Source: Brevibacillus ruminantium
GTDB taxonomy: Bacteria; Bacillota; Bacilli; Brevibacillales; Brevibacillaceae
Direction of reading: 5' to 3'
Assembly (NCBI RefSeq): GCF_023746555.1
Contig: NZ_CP098755.1
Location: 4,844,001 to 4,908,000, forward strand
DNA: 64,000 nt
The notes below the pieces were generated by a model. It worked only from the letters and a program-made list of their open reading frames with translations. It made no database searches and was not told the DNA's origin. Both the position numbers and the translations under genes were made by a program. Below, in pieces: positions 26,596-36,085 of this stretch (the first letter of the stretch is position 1; each line of letters opens with the position of its first letter).

Positions 26596-26640
26596 CCAAA
26601 TATGTCCCTGTATCGGAGCGGGACAAATTGTATGGTTGCT
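26591..26640 (-). terminator. Terminator after the 209-residue hypothetical gene
   Basis: Two-part hairpin: AGCAACCA with TGGTTGCT and, inside, GTCCC with GGGAC. The minus strand continues TTTTTAATTTTTTT. Confidence 0.75.
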
Positions 26641-26668
26641 GTGTTGAAAGATTGTTGTTGTTGTAAGT

Positions 26669-27295
26669 TTAGCCTTGCTCGGCTGGTGTTTCTGCCTCTG
26701 TCTCTGTCTGACTTAGCATCAAATCATCAGAAGCATTCTCAATGTCAATCTGATCGAGAATCACCCAGTTGAGTGAGCAGTAGTCCTTGCCACTGGTCTG
26801 TGTCAAAAACAGGTGATACAAACCACTGGTCTGCTCTTTATTCAAGTAGATCCTCTCTGTGGCTCCGTGCGTTTCTCCCTTGCTGTCTGTGAACGAATAG
26901 GACAGCCGTAAATGTGAATTCCCGCTTGGGTACTCAATCACTGTAGCAATACCCTCAGAGGCTTTGATTCCGTCCATCAAGTCGCTTAGTGTCATAGTTT
27001 CTGCTCTCCCTTTGAATTTTTTACTCATTTGCTTTGTTTTGTACATTATCTTGGAGTAATCATCTTGAGTGAAAGAAACATTTTTAAACAGATTGTGTCT
27101 TCTTACTGACTGAATCGTTATAGCCATTTGTTTCTCTATGCTGTCATAACTTGTTTCTTGCGAAAATCTTGGACTGAAAAAGAAAATCTCTGAACAAAGT
27201 TTCTCAGTGTCTCTGTTGAAGAAGAACTTCACAACCACCATAGAGCCATTCTTTACGAATGTCTTCTTGTGAACAATGTACTTGTTCTCTGTCAT
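26669..27295 (-). CDS. Hypothetical protein of the replication module
   Basis: About 209 residues from ATG at 27295, which follows GAGGTG at good spacing; a longer frame to 27376 adds an unlikely S/E-rich lead. Mixed alpha/beta with the segment VIEYPSGNSHLRLSYSF and an acidic end. Not recognised. It follows the primase-helicase gene in the same direction but has separate terminators on both sides. Confidence 0.6.
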   Translation of the reverse strand: MTENKYIVHKKTFVKNGSMVVVKFFFNRDTEKLCSEIFFFSPRFSQETSYDSIEKQMAITIQSVRRHNLFKNVSFTQDDYSKIMYKTKQMSKKFKGRAETMTLSDLMDGIKASEGIATVIEYPSGNSHLRLSYSFTDSKGETHGATERIYLNKEQTSGLYHLFLTQTSGKDYCSLNWVILDQIDIENASDDLMLSQTETEAETPAEQG

Positions 27296-27504
27296 TGTTT
27301 CTTTCACCTCTTCAGAAGAGTTAGAACTATCATTTGTGTGCTCGTTCTGTCGCTGTAAAGATACGATTAAAGACAAAGGGCATTACTTGTATCTTTGACA
27401 AAACTGCTTCAAATCCTGTTATTTTAAGAACGCTTGTTTGTGTTTTTATTATAACGTATCTCGAAGAGGTTGTCGCACCATCAAGGGAAAAACATCCAAG
27501 GAAA

Positions 27505-27532
27505 AAGCAAAAAGTGGAGATTATTCTCCACT
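27505..27532 (-). terminator. Terminator overlapping the end of the primase-helicase gene
   Basis: AGTGGAG and CTCCACT arms; the stop codon sits in the loop and TTTTTGCTTTTT follows on the minus strand. Confidence 0.75.
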
Positions 27533-30292
27533 CGCTTTCAAGTGATCTTGAATTGCAATGCTTTTCTTTAGTTTGTCCAGTTGTTGTTTATTGAAGAATA
27601 CGAACTCTGCTCCTTGGATTGGCAAATTACTTAATACCAGTACGGTTGCCTCTGTGCGAAGAATACGGGCTCTACCTACTGCCTGTAGCAATTCTGATTC
27701 GATTAGATAGAACTGGATTTCCTTCAATAAGTCTTTGTTTGAGTATGTTTGATAGTAGAACTTAAATCCGTTCCGAATCACAGGTTGGTACTCCATCTTA
27801 CTATCATCAAATCCTAATTTTTGACCTAACGCAGCCGAAAAAAGCAGGTATGTAAGTGGGTGTACATTTGGAGTCCCCAGAATGGTTATGTTCTGTCCTT
27901 TCAGATAGTCTACACCGGCCGTTGCTCCGAAAGTTGGTGTTTGTTCTAATGTCTTCATCATGTTTTTGTATGTAATAACTTGGCTATTTGGATTGTATGT
28001 GTTGATTAAATTCTCTGCTAAGTTCAGCATTTCTTCTTTGTTTTCTTTGATTGAATAACGGCTAAAGGATTTACTTGGAATTTGAATGATTTTTCCCTTC
28101 GTTTCGACAAGTCCTAAGTCGTAGAATTTAATCTGCTGTCCGAAAACAATTTTAGATATCCGTTCGTTGATGGTGGCACTCATAATAATCACTTTTTTCG
28201 CAGGGAGTTGTTTTCGACTAATGAAGTTAATGAACTCAATCTCTCCATATGCTTTCACTTTTACATAATAAGTGCAGTTCAGAAAACCGAGGATGTTTGT
28301 ATTCACATCGTCGCTCTTTACAACTTCCTGCTCCATCTCTTCTGCAGTAGACAAGAAGAATGATGCTGCTTCTTGAATTAAACCAATTGGGGCATCCATT
28401 ACTTGCTTTTCAAGACTAGACAGCACATCTATATCCATTTGATTTGATTTCGTTTGTTTGAGTTTTGCAATTGCTAAAGTAAAATCTGCAAGGCTCATGC
28501 TGGACTGTGGAAACAGTGTTGGAATAATATCTTCGTCAACAATAAGTATATCATTGTGGTCTTTTGTATAAATGGCTCTTTGATGAGTAGTAAGTATTGT
28601 TGTATTTTTAACTGTCTTAGCACTTTCGATATCTCTTATGTATTTATCAATAACAATCCCTTGATGAGTGAATTCTTTAGCAAGGTCACGAAGATATACA
28701 TTTGCTGTCTTAAATGCCCCCAAAGAATAAAGATGTTCAAGTTTCTGTCTGACCTCCGTGGTTAAATTATCCGGGAGTTGAGGAACTGTAAAATGTCTGA
28801 CTCCGCTCTCCTTCATTCGATTGCTTACCTCGTCTTTTAGTGCATGAGTTGGTAATGCGATAGTTGCTTTGTGTTGTTTGCAGGCTTGAACATACAGTTC
28901 CGTTTTACCGATACCGGTTGGAGCCTTAATAACATAAATTCCTTCCTCTTCATTTTCAATTATCTGTGTAAAGATATGCTCCAACTCTTTTTCTGCTTGA
29001 GGAAGTGACTTTAAATGTTCTTCTTCTAAAACCTGAACTCTGCCACGAACTAGTTTTCCTTGATCTATTACATTGCGAGCATGTTGGCAAGAATCAGCGA
29101 ACGGGCAGAACGAATCGCAACGACTTGGAGCATAATTGCACTTTGAAATCTGATTAGCCATGACATTCCAAGAATCAATTTTTCGAGCGTATTCCTTACG
29201 GCTATTTAGTATTTGCTGAACTTTTTCCTTCCCGCCTTTAATGTGCAGTAGGTTAGTCATGAGTCCGAACATTTCTTCGTGATACAACCAATAGTCGCCG
29301 CTTAGGGCTTCTCTAAATAGTTGGCAGTTATCTTCTAGTTCATCGAAATTAAAGTTGCGAATGAGAGTAAACTCTTCTTTCGTCTTTTCGATATTAAACT
29401 TAGTATCTTTGCTGCTGTCAGTTTTTAAATAATGTTCTTGCGCGTTATCTTTGCTGAAATACAGTATGTAATTTTGACTAAAAATCGGGCAAATCCTATT
29501 ATATATTATAGGATTTGTCCAGTTTTTAGTCAGTTTCACATGTACATTAGCCCCTACAATCCCTGCTATTTCTGACTCATTCTCAAAAGTTTGTATCTTT
29601 GGATACCCATTCACCATATCTATCCCCACAAAACGGCAATACTTTTCCATATCCCTAGTCGGATTACTTCCAGTACGAATATAGGCACAAACCGAGGTTA
29701 ACAGTCCGGGGACAGTAATTATGTTATCGTAGTTTTCATAAGCGATTTCTTTCCCGCCAAACAGCAATCGAGCCGCATCTTTTGTTGCACGATCCGTTTC
29801 TGGAAAAACAAACATTAACGATTTCTGAACTAAATCCCTTACTCGAATGTCTGTAACCTCTTCATCAAGTAAAAAGATTACACGGAACTTTTCATGCTCT
29901 TTTGTACTTCTGAACGAAGTGTAGATAATTATTGGCATAAGATTAAAGTCATTGCATCGTTCAAGCACTTGTTGAATACTAATGTCTTCATCAATATCTA
30001 GTGCGAAAATCTGCTGACTTACCCAAGTCGCATTAGTTCTTTCTCCACTTTTAAAAATCGATGGAGAAAAAGAACGGGCATTTGGACAAACCACTTCTTT
30101 TGCAAAATCCTGAATTGAAATTTGGCTAGCAGAAATACCAAGTCTTGATGATATTCCTGCTATCTCCTGTTTCTCTGGTTTCCGATTAAATCCTACTTTA
30201 TCAAGACTTACATTTACTTTTAACTGGCGAAAATCGCCTCCTTTACTCGTCATTTTCATCGCCTCCTCTGCTGACGGAGGGATGTACTTCAT
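27521..30292 (-). CDS. Primase-helicase fusion (putative replication protein)
   Basis: A 923-residue protein. The first 200 residues look like an archaeo-eukaryotic primase/PrimPol domain: FALDIDED supplies acidic metal ligands, then FRVIFLLDEEV and AARLLFGGKE. A Cys knot (CNYAPSRCDSFCPFADSC, about 390-410) follows. From about residue 445 it is a superfamily 2 helicase: KAPTGIGKTELY (Walker A), LIVDEDII (Walker B), IIMSATI (motif III) and LLQAVGRARIL (motif VI). Such fusions initiate replication of plasmids and phage-like elements. It is the only replication initiator candidate in the island. Confidence 0.75.
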   Translation of the reverse strand: MKYIPPSAEEAMKMTSKGGDFRQLKVNVSLDKVGFNRKPEKQEIAGISSRLGISASQISIQDFAKEVVCPNARSFSPSIFKSGERTNATWVSQQIFALDIDEDISIQQVLERCNDFNLMPIIIYTSFRSTKEHEKFRVIFLLDEEVTDIRVRDLVQKSLMFVFPETDRATKDAARLLFGGKEIAYENYDNIITVPGLLTSVCAYIRTGSNPTRDMEKYCRFVGIDMVNGYPKIQTFENESEIAGIVGANVHVKLTKNWTNPIIYNRICPIFSQNYILYFSKDNAQEHYLKTDSSKDTKFNIEKTKEEFTLIRNFNFDELEDNCQLFREALSGDYWLYHEEMFGLMTNLLHIKGGKEKVQQILNSRKEYARKIDSWNVMANQISKCNYAPSRCDSFCPFADSCQHARNVIDQGKLVRGRVQVLEEEHLKSLPQAEKELEHIFTQIIENEEEGIYVIKAPTGIGKTELYVQACKQHKATIALPTHALKDEVSNRMKESGVRHFTVPQLPDNLTTEVRQKLEHLYSLGAFKTANVYLRDLAKEFTHQGIVIDKYIRDIESAKTVKNTTILTTHQRAIYTKDHNDILIVDEDIIPTLFPQSSMSLADFTLAIAKLKQTKSNQMDIDVLSSLEKQVMDAPIGLIQEAASFFLSTAEEMEQEVVKSDDVNTNILGFLNCTYYVKVKAYGEIEFINFISRKQLPAKKVIIMSATINERISKIVFGQQIKFYDLGLVETKGKIIQIPSKSFSRYSIKENKEEMLNLAENLINTYNPNSQVITYKNMMKTLEQTPTFGATAGVDYLKGQNITILGTPNVHPLTYLLFSAALGQKLGFDDSKMEYQPVIRNGFKFYYQTYSNKDLLKEIQFYLIESELLQAVGRARILRTEATVLVLSNLPIQGAEFVFFNKQQLDKLKKSIAIQDHLKASGE

Positions 30293-30401
30293 TTGTATTT
30301 TTATTGAAGGGTCTTTTTGTTATTGTTTATCCCTATAAGACTTTATAGCCCTCTTGTAATGTAAAAGTGTTTCTGCACTCCAGAAGGGGCATAACCTCTT
30401 T

Positions 30402-30743
30402 TTACATTTCCAAATACTCATATATCCTGTTCTTGCACTCTTTGAAGCAGTTGTATTTCTCTGATGTTGGATTGTTCGTCTGTTCGTTTCTCCAAAGTTT
30501 GTTGAATTTCGGCATAAATATCTTAGAAAAATCGTCTATGTCAAAATATGAATGTTTCTTACTATTTACAGTGACATCAATACCCACTATTTCTGCAGAG
30601 TATTTGATTTTCTTGAAACTGAAATTTATATCGAACAATTTGAATGAGAGTAAATCACTCTCTCTTTCTCTTTGATAGTTCTCATAATGCCCCGACAGGA
30701 TTTGTTTTATCTCTTCTATTGAAAGAACATAATCTTTATTCAT
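30402..30743 (-). CDS. Hypothetical protein
   Basis: 113 residues, charged, with a central strand-rich part (FKLFDINFSFKKIKYSAEIV). Ends next to the 30745 gene with one base between, so they are in one operon upstream of the primase-helicase. Not recognised. Confidence 0.55.
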   Translation of the reverse strand: MNKDYVLSIEEIKQILSGHYENYQRERESDLLSFKLFDINFSFKKIKYSAEIVGIDVTVNSKKHSYFDIDDFSKIFMPKFNKLWRNEQTNNPTSEKYNCFKECKNRIYEYLEM

Positions 30744-30744
30744 A

Positions 30745-30969
30745 TCAATCCCACTCCCTTTCTATATAGATTTCGTTCGGTTCTCTTAAATCTCTTAGAA
30801 ATCTGAACTCTTCTGCTGTTACATCTTCGTTTACAAAATACTTGTAAGAGTTCCCCTCCGGATCGCATTCAAAAAAGTTCATTTGCAAGTTATATGTATT
30901 GTTCTCTTCATCTAATCTTGCGATTACATAGTTTGCTGCACGATAGTCATTTATTAAGCGATTTGTCAT
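30745..30969 (-). CDS. Acidic hypothetical protein
   Basis: 74 residues from ATG at 30969 behind AGGAGGTG. Overlaps the stop of the upstream gene by four bases (ATGA). Acidic, compact (YVIARLDEENNTYNLQMNFF). Small acidic early proteins in mobile elements often inhibit host functions, but nothing specific can be said here. Confidence 0.55.
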   Translation of the reverse strand: MTNRLINDYRAANYVIARLDEENNTYNLQMNFFECDPEGNSYKYFVNEDVTAEEFRFLRDLREPNEIYIEREWD

Positions 30970-31241
30970 ATCGCAACACCTCCTTTTTGTAATGAACAAT
31001 CTTGGTCTTTAACCAATTCCCACCCCATCAATTTCTTTCTTCTATGAGTATCTTCTTTATTCAAATAATCAACTTGCTTGGTTTTATCAAATTCCCAAGT
31101 ACCGTCTTTTTTCTTACGTCGCCAGATTGCATATGTATAATCGTCATTTGCTATGATTTTAAATTCTTCATCAATAATCTTTCCAAGCATCCTCTTTGTG
31201 AGAACACTTCCGTTTTTTACACTCCCATACAGTATTGCCAT
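30966..31241 (-). CDS. Basic hypothetical protein
   Basis: 91 residues, basic (KKKDGTWEFDKTKQVDYLNK). Translationally coupled to the next gene. Not recognised. Confidence 0.55.
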   Translation of the reverse strand: MAILYGSVKNGSVLTKRMLGKIIDEEFKIIANDDYTYAIWRRKKKDGTWEFDKTKQVDYLNKEDTHRRKKLMGWELVKDQDCSLQKGGVAI

Positions 31242-31321
31242 ACGGCATCACTCTCCTTTCTGAGGTTTAAAGCCCCATTGGTAGCCCCAAGAAATCCTGA
31301 GGCCACTATGGAGTTTTAAAA

Positions 31322-31744
31322 CTATTCCGTTTCCTTCGGATAATATTCTTTGATATATCCCAACAACTTATCTTCATATTTTTCAATTAAATCCGCGTAT
31401 TCTTTGTGAAAGTATTTAACATTGTCTAATCCGTCAAAAATGCATTCTGCATAATATCTTCTTATCAACTCTTGTTGTTCATAATCACAATCAAAGTGAC
31501 TTATATAATCAAATGCAGCAGTGATACTTTCAAGAAATAATTCTATTGCTTCTTCTTTGCTGGTTGTATACGAATATGAACTCATATAATCAACAGCATA
31601 ATACTCTATCACAAATTCCTCTTCGTTTTTGTAAAAAAGGACAATATAATGAGCGTCATCATATCGTTCACCCATCCTAACGCTAAACACTAACTCTACT
31701 TCTTCATTGTTAATCATTTCTTCATAATCTTTTTCCAGTTCCAT
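31322..31744 (-). CDS. Strongly acidic hypothetical protein
   Basis: About 140 residues; the start at 31744 is nine bases after GAGGAGG, better than the ATG that overlaps that site. Very rich in D/E and aromatic residues, all-helical in the second half. First gene after a leader hairpin and a consensus promoter. DNA mimicry is conceivable from its charge but is only a thought. Confidence 0.55.
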   Translation of the reverse strand: MELEKDYEEMINNEEVELVFSVRMGERYDDAHYIVLFYKNEEEFVIEYYAVDYMSSYSYTTSKEEAIELFLESITAAFDYISHFDCDYEQQELIRRYYAECIFDGLDNVKYFHKEYADLIEKYEDKLLGYIKEYYPKETE

Positions 31745-31815
31745 ACATATCATCCTCCTCTTATTAGCCCTCCTGCCGCCCCACCTTTTTGTTTGAAGTG
31801 TTTCGCCTCACTTTG

Positions 31816-31895
31816 TGAAAATAAAAACCACCAGAAAGCACACCTCCAGATTCAAAAAGAACTGGTTTCAGGTGTAATTTGCTTTGTTGGTGGTT
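31816..31895 (-). terminator. Leader terminator/attenuator hairpin
   Basis: AACCACCA pairs with TGGTGGTT, and inner segments (AAGCA/TGCTT, ACACCT/AGGTGT) extend the stem; TTTTTATTTT follows on the minus strand. It lies between a consensus leftward promoter (31974-32002) and the first gene at 31744, so it is either an attenuator of the operon or the end of a small RNA of about 140 bases. Confidence 0.7.
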
Positions 31896-31973
31896 TGTTG
31901 AAAGTGTATTTGTTGTGTGTTGTTTCACTACATTTTATCTACATTCTAGTGTAAAAAAATATCTTATACTTGA

Positions 31974-32002
31974 AGTATATAACAAACATATGTTTGTGTC
32001 AA
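31974..32002 (-). promoter_or_regulatory. Consensus promoter with palindromic operator
   Basis: On the minus strand TTGACA and TATACT are separated by exactly 17 bases. The spacer contains a perfect 16-base palindrome, ACAAACATATGTTTGT (31982-31997). Its core CAAACATATGTTTG differs at two positions from the Bacillus LexA consensus, so SOS control is possible; an element repressor is equally likely. Confidence 0.75.
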
Positions 32003-32173
32003 ATTATAAGAGCATTTTTTGAAATTTTTTATTGACTTTTTTCTATACATTTATATAGTACATTATCGGACGATATCCTTTTTTATTTTAGAAAAAATTT
32101 TATATGAATGAAACTTTTTAAATTATTGCACGTTTAACTATGATACGACATAAAAACAACTGGAGGGATACAA
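32003..32173 (+). promoter_or_regulatory. Rightward promoter region of the 282-residue gene
   Basis: TTGACT near 32033 followed about 17 bases later by TATAGT/ATAGTA gives a plausible promoter; TGGAGGG precedes the ATG at 32174. It is back-to-back with the leftward consensus promoter. Confidence 0.45.
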
Positions 32174-33022
32174 ATGAGAGTTGTAGCATTTATTAACGAA
32201 AAAGCAGATATACATAACCAAAATTCCATCAATAACATTAATGCCGAAGTTAGCAGCCATATTCAAAATAAAAACTGGGACTTGGTTACTATCTATAATC
32301 AAGATAGTTTGTTTTTTAATCACATTGATAAGATGGATAATTACGATATGATTGTTTTCTATTGTCACGAGGACTTAATTTATCTAAAAGAAAGTAAGGT
32401 AAAAAAACTTATAAATGTTGTAGATAGTGAAGAGAAAAAGAAGCGTTTATATTTCGTTTCTAATCAAGCAGAAATAAACTTTTCCGAAATCATTTGGGAT
32501 AGATTTATTAATGCACTTAAATTATTTCATTCAGACAAAGAAAACAATCAAGAAGTATTTAACAATATGATAGAAGCATTGTCCGATGCTGCTATTCATC
32601 CTGATTTGACTGAGGCAGTTTATAACAATCGCTTTTCAAACAACATGTTCGATTCAAATACTAAAAGATGGGTGTATTCAAAAGCAATTTTCTATGTTAA
32701 TACACGTAAGGACTCTTTAGAAGTAATGAAGCAAAAATACTCAAGTATTCTCGATATTTGCTATCATAATAATTATGATTACTCAATATTTCGAGACTAT
32801 AACGATTTTATGCAAGCATTAGAGTTACATAATTATAAACGTGCATATATCTACGACTTCAGTGGATTAAACGAAAATATGTTTAAAAACATAGTAACAA
32901 AGTCGTATGAAAGTGGTGCTTATGTTACTGTATTGGAATCAAACGAATTTTTCCATGAGCCAATTGAAGAAGTGATGCTTAAAGTAGCGGAAGTTTTTCA
33001 AGTTAAACAAGATAAATCGTAA
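32174..33022 (+). CDS. Resolvase-like protein without catalytic serine
   Basis: A 282-residue protein that seems to hold two resolvase N-terminal-like units. The N-terminal one reads MRVVAFINEKADIHNQ; the second, from about residue 165, reads AIFYVNTRKDSLEVMKQKYS and CYHNNYDYSIFRDY. True serine recombinases have Y-x-R-V-S-T at this point, so the nucleophile and its Arg partner are missing. It may bind DNA or a recombinase without cutting. The similarity is by eye and not certain. Confidence 0.5.
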   Translation: MRVVAFINEKADIHNQNSINNINAEVSSHIQNKNWDLVTIYNQDSLFFNHIDKMDNYDMIVFYCHEDLIYLKESKVKKLINVVDSEEKKKRLYFVSNQAEINFSEIIWDRFINALKLFHSDKENNQEVFNNMIEALSDAAIHPDLTEAVYNNRFSNNMFDSNTKRWVYSKAIFYVNTRKDSLEVMKQKYSSILDICYHNNYDYSIFRDYNDFMQALELHNYKRAYIYDFSGLNENMFKNIVTKSYESGAYVTVLESNEFFHEPIEEVMLKVAEVFQVKQDKS

Positions 33023-33035
33023 TATTCTCTCCTAC

Positions 33036-33067
33036 TCATGTTTTTAAGCATGAGTATTTTTCTTTTA
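33036..33067 (+). terminator. Terminator after the 282-residue gene
   Basis: ACTCATG and CATGAGT with an eight-base loop, then ATTTTTCTTTT. Confidence 0.75.
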
Positions 33068-33137
33068 CAAGGCTATTTTTGTCCCAATCAGTCGTGAGAA
33101 TATATATAAATAAAAGTAAATGACTAGGAGTGGTCGT

Positions 33138-33563
33138 ATGAATGTCGTGTCTTACATTAATCAATCGGACGAAGCACTATTCAATGAGCAGTTAGAATCA
33201 GTCAAAGAGTATTGCAACGAACAGAACTGGCGACATGTGATGAACTTCGACACTCTTGAGTTATTGACGAAGTACATGCAATACACTCACATTGTGCTTG
33301 TTAACAACGAAACTGAACTGATTGAAAGTCCATTTAAGCGGCTTGTTGAATTAGTCCAGTGGGCTGCCAAGCACGATGTGGCCTTGATTATCAAGGAAGG
33401 ACAGATTGAAATAAATACACACACTCTATCTGAAGACAGCCTGTTCCTGTCTTTCCCAACGGCTTTTGAGAAGATGGTAGCCGAACGAACAAGAACACAT
33501 GAGGAACTTAAAATGCTAAAGACAGAAATCCTAAAAAGCATAATCTCTCGACATTGCATATAA
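33138..33563 (+). CDS. Short resolvase-like protein without catalytic serine
   Basis: About 141 residues from the ATG following AGGAGTGG. N-terminus MNVVSYINQSDEALFNEQLE and VKEYCNEQNWRHVMNFD have the look of a serine-recombinase catalytic domain, but the active-site R-V-S is replaced (YINQSD). Related in layout to the preceding gene. Ends with a helix (ARTRTHEELKMLKTE-like) similar to the linker helix E of recombinases. Function unknown. Confidence 0.5.
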   Translation: MNVVSYINQSDEALFNEQLESVKEYCNEQNWRHVMNFDTLELLTKYMQYTHIVLVNNETELIESPFKRLVELVQWAAKHDVALIIKEGQIEINTHTLSEDSLFLSFPTAFEKMVAERTRTHEELKMLKTEILKSIISRHCI

Positions 33564-33570
33564 ACGAAGT

Positions 33571-33607
33571 AAGGCAAGCAACAGTTCCCCTGTCACTTGC
33601 CTTTTTT
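33571..33607. terminator. Convergent terminator
   Basis: AAGGCAAG and CTTGCCTT arms followed by T-run on the plus strand; placed between converging genes. Confidence 0.75.
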
Positions 33608-33612
33608 CCATA

Positions 33613-34776
33613 CTAAGCGTATTTCTCCATCAACTGACCGATAAAAGTACTTACGTCAACTAAGTCGGCTCTGTATTCTGTTGGATACATATTATGATAC
33701 GGCTTTGGTACAACTAGAACGACATTTTCTTCTTTCATTTCCTGCAGTTGATTCTTAGTTATTCCCTGTTGCAAGGTCAGGAGATGCTTCACAGGAATCT
33801 TATTAGCCTCATTAAGGATCTGCCGCCAACGGTCCTTACAGGTTGTTTTTGCTCCCAAAAATGTCAGCAGCGATGAATTTGCATCATCCCGCGCATAATA
33901 TTTGTTCGACGGAAATAGAAAATCTGGCTTCTTGTTTCCTTCCGTTTTACCGGGATGGTCAAATGGTAAATCAAATTCTCTAAAGATAAAATCAGCATGA
34001 TGTTCTAGCGATTTACCAGCCCTACTCTTACGACGATTTAGAATAGAGTTTGCAATATCAATAAACTTTTCTACATCACCGATGGCAGTTTCTATATATG
34101 GCTTATATATTGCTTGTTCCAATGCTTTAAATAACGAATACTCAATATCAATCCAATGTAGTAGTGCTAAGTCTGGGCTCCACTCTTTCTTATTCAACTT
34201 AAAATAAAACTCTCTCGCTTTTAGGGCTAATTCAATTGTAGCAGGGAAATCATCTTCATCCGAAAAATCATTTGCATAGCCCTTTATCAATTTGTCGAGT
34301 TTGTTTGGTTTATCATCTTTTTCTAGGCCGTAGACAGCACTTGTATGAACGATAGAAAGGCTAAAGAAATTGATAAACTCTTCAATATCGTCATCCGTTG
34401 ACAATATAAATCCATAAAATTCATGTTTATCTGCTTCAACAAGAATTAGTAAGTCGCCACAATGCTCTGCCTTGTTGTATGGAGACTCCTTCCAAAAACG
34501 TGTAATCCGATATTCTCGTCTTGTTCCTGTCCCGTACCAAATTCCCCTGCTTTCAACTGGTGGAATTCCATCTTCCCAATGGATTCGAATCCATGATTCC
34601 TTGTTTTCACCTTTCTGCCCCGGCTCGTCAAATAAAAATGGCCAAGCCTCAACACTAACAAGGACACCCTCCTGATGCGCTTTTGTTAAGCCAGTATCGT
34701 TAGCACTTAAGAATTTACAAAAGAAACGGCCATATTTCCTAGCCGTTTCTATAGCATTGTCTAAATTACTTTGCAT
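33613..34776 (-). CDS. EcoRII-like type II restriction endonuclease
   Basis: A 387-residue protein, close to the 404 residues of EcoRII. The N-terminal effector-like domain shows [19 protein letters not shown]. The C-terminal catalytic domain has KKPDFLFPS and [18 protein letters not shown], then [10 protein letters not shown] and [10 protein letters not shown], the recognised EcoRII-C pattern (a PD-(D/E)xK fold). The known family cuts at CCWGG and needs two sites; that specificity is inferred. Its start overlaps the methylase end by 16 bases, coupling the pair. Confidence 0.85.
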   Translation of the reverse strand: MQSNLDNAIETARKYGRFFCKFLSANDTGLTKAHQEGVLVSVEAWPFLFDEPGQKGENKESWIRIHWEDGIPPVESRGIWYGTGTRREYRITRFWKESPYNKAEHCGDLLILVEADKHEFYGFILSTDDDIEEFINFFSLSIVHTSAVYGLEKDDKPNKLDKLIKGYANDFSDEDDFPATIELALKAREFYFKLNKKEWSPDLALLHWIDIEYSLFKALEQAIYKPYIETAIGDVEKFIDIANSILNRRKSRAGKSLEHHADFIFREFDLPFDHPGKTEGNKKPDFLFPSNKYYARDDANSSLLTFLGAKTTCKDRWRQILNEANKIPVKHLLTLQQGITKNQLQEMKEENVVLVVPKPYHNMYPTEYRADLVDVSTFIGQLMEKYA

Positions 34777-35744
34777 ACAGTATCTTGCCCTTCTATTTCG
34801 ATTCTTCTGTTTGCATCCAATGCCTCAATCATTTTTTCGGCAATTGCAGAGACAACTGGAACAGCGACAGAATTTCCAAATTGTTTGTATGCAGCAGTAT
34901 TCGACACAACAATTTTAAATCCTTCAGGGAAGCCCTGAAGTCTTGCGCATTCTCTTGGAGTTAATCGTCGTGGATTCTTTCCTTCCTGTGGGATTAGTAT
35001 TTCTGAGCCATCTTTATGATAGCGTGCGCTTAGTGTACGAGAGTGTCCGTCTAGATTTGCCAACCCAAAACCAAATCCGTTCCCTTTTTGACGATGTTTT
35101 TCTGCATATGCTTGCAGATACTCCCACAATTTATCAGACAATGTGTATTTATCATCTACATCTTCTTCCAAAATAGACCTTAAAGGTGGTCCTTGCTCTG
35201 GCAGTTTGGGAAACTCAAATTTAATTGGATCTCTGAAGCCAACAATATAAATTCGTTCTCTATGTTGAGGTACCAGACCTTTAGCATCTAGAACTTCATC
35301 GTAAACAGTATAGCCAAGATCTTCTTTCAATACTTTCATGATTGTTTGATAAGTCCTCTTCTTATCATGACTCCGTAGGTTTTTAACATTTTCGAGCAAA
35401 AATGCTCTTGGTCTTTTTGCATGTAAGATATTTGCAATGTTAAAAAATAGTGTTCCTTGGGTTTCGTCAGCAAAACCATGTGCTCTTCCTAGAGAAGCCT
35501 TTTTAGAAACCCCTGCGAGACTGAATGGCTGACAAGGGAAACCTGCCAATAGAATATCATGGTCTGGAATATCTTCTGGTTCAATAGTTCGAATATCTCC
35601 ATGTGGTTTTTCCCCGAAATTCGCTTCATATGTTTCTTGTGCTTTAACATCCCATTCAGAAGTAAATACACAAACGCCTCCCTGCCGTTCGAAGGCCATT
35701 CTAATACCACCGACACCTGCGAATAAATCTATAAAAGCAAACAT
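34761..35744 (-). CDS. DNA (cytosine-5) methyltransferase
   Basis: A 327-residue C5 methylase with all main motifs: [10 protein letters not shown] (I), AGFPCQPFS with Cys71 (IV), LLENVKNL (VI), [10 protein letters not shown] (VIII), [10 protein letters not shown] (IX) and FGNSVAVPV (X). It transfers a methyl group from S-adenosylmethionine to cytosine, protecting host DNA from the partner nuclease, with CCWGG as the likely target by association. The methylase precedes the nuclease, the safe order for establishment in a new host. Confidence 0.92.
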   Translation of the reverse strand: MFAFIDLFAGVGGIRMAFERQGGVCVFTSEWDVKAQETYEANFGEKPHGDIRTIEPEDIPDHDILLAGFPCQPFSLAGVSKKASLGRAHGFADETQGTLFFNIANILHAKRPRAFLLENVKNLRSHDKKRTYQTIMKVLKEDLGYTVYDEVLDAKGLVPQHRERIYIVGFRDPIKFEFPKLPEQGPPLRSILEEDVDDKYTLSDKLWEYLQAYAEKHRQKGNGFGFGLANLDGHSRTLSARYHKDGSEILIPQEGKNPRRLTPRECARLQGFPEGFKIVVSNTAAYKQFGNSVAVPVVSAIAEKMIEALDANRRIEIEGQDTVCKVI

Positions 35745-36085
35745 TTGATTCCTCCACCCACGTTGCTTACGAACATAGTTTCTTATTCTTATTATATCAT
35801 GTGTATGTCCTGCTTTTTATCCCTCTTTTTAACTACTGGCAAGGGAATGTGCTCCATGTACAACAACCATTGAAACACTACTTTATTTGAAAATAAACGG
35901 CATTTGGTGTATGCCATGAAAAGAAGATCATTCTTATGCTTCTTCTTTGTTCAAAAGCAATGCATGCTATACTCTGTTACCCTTTTCAGTGATAATATGG
36001 AGGGGATATTAAAACAAAAAGGATATTGTTTCCCCTTTAGAGAAATACTATCCTTTGTTAATTTAAGAGGGAGGGGGACAGATCT
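35745..36085. promoter_or_regulatory. Divergent intergenic region
   Basis: Separates the methylase from the rightward winged-helix gene. A TATAAT-like hexamer on the minus strand (near 35800) could serve the methylase. AGAGGGAGGGGGA near 36067 is the ribosome site of the rightward gene. No other gene is convincing here. Confidence 0.4.

Noticed and set aside
35766-35778. LexA-like CGAACATAGTTTC upstream of the methylase
   Set aside because: Spacer is one base short of the LexA consensus arrangement.
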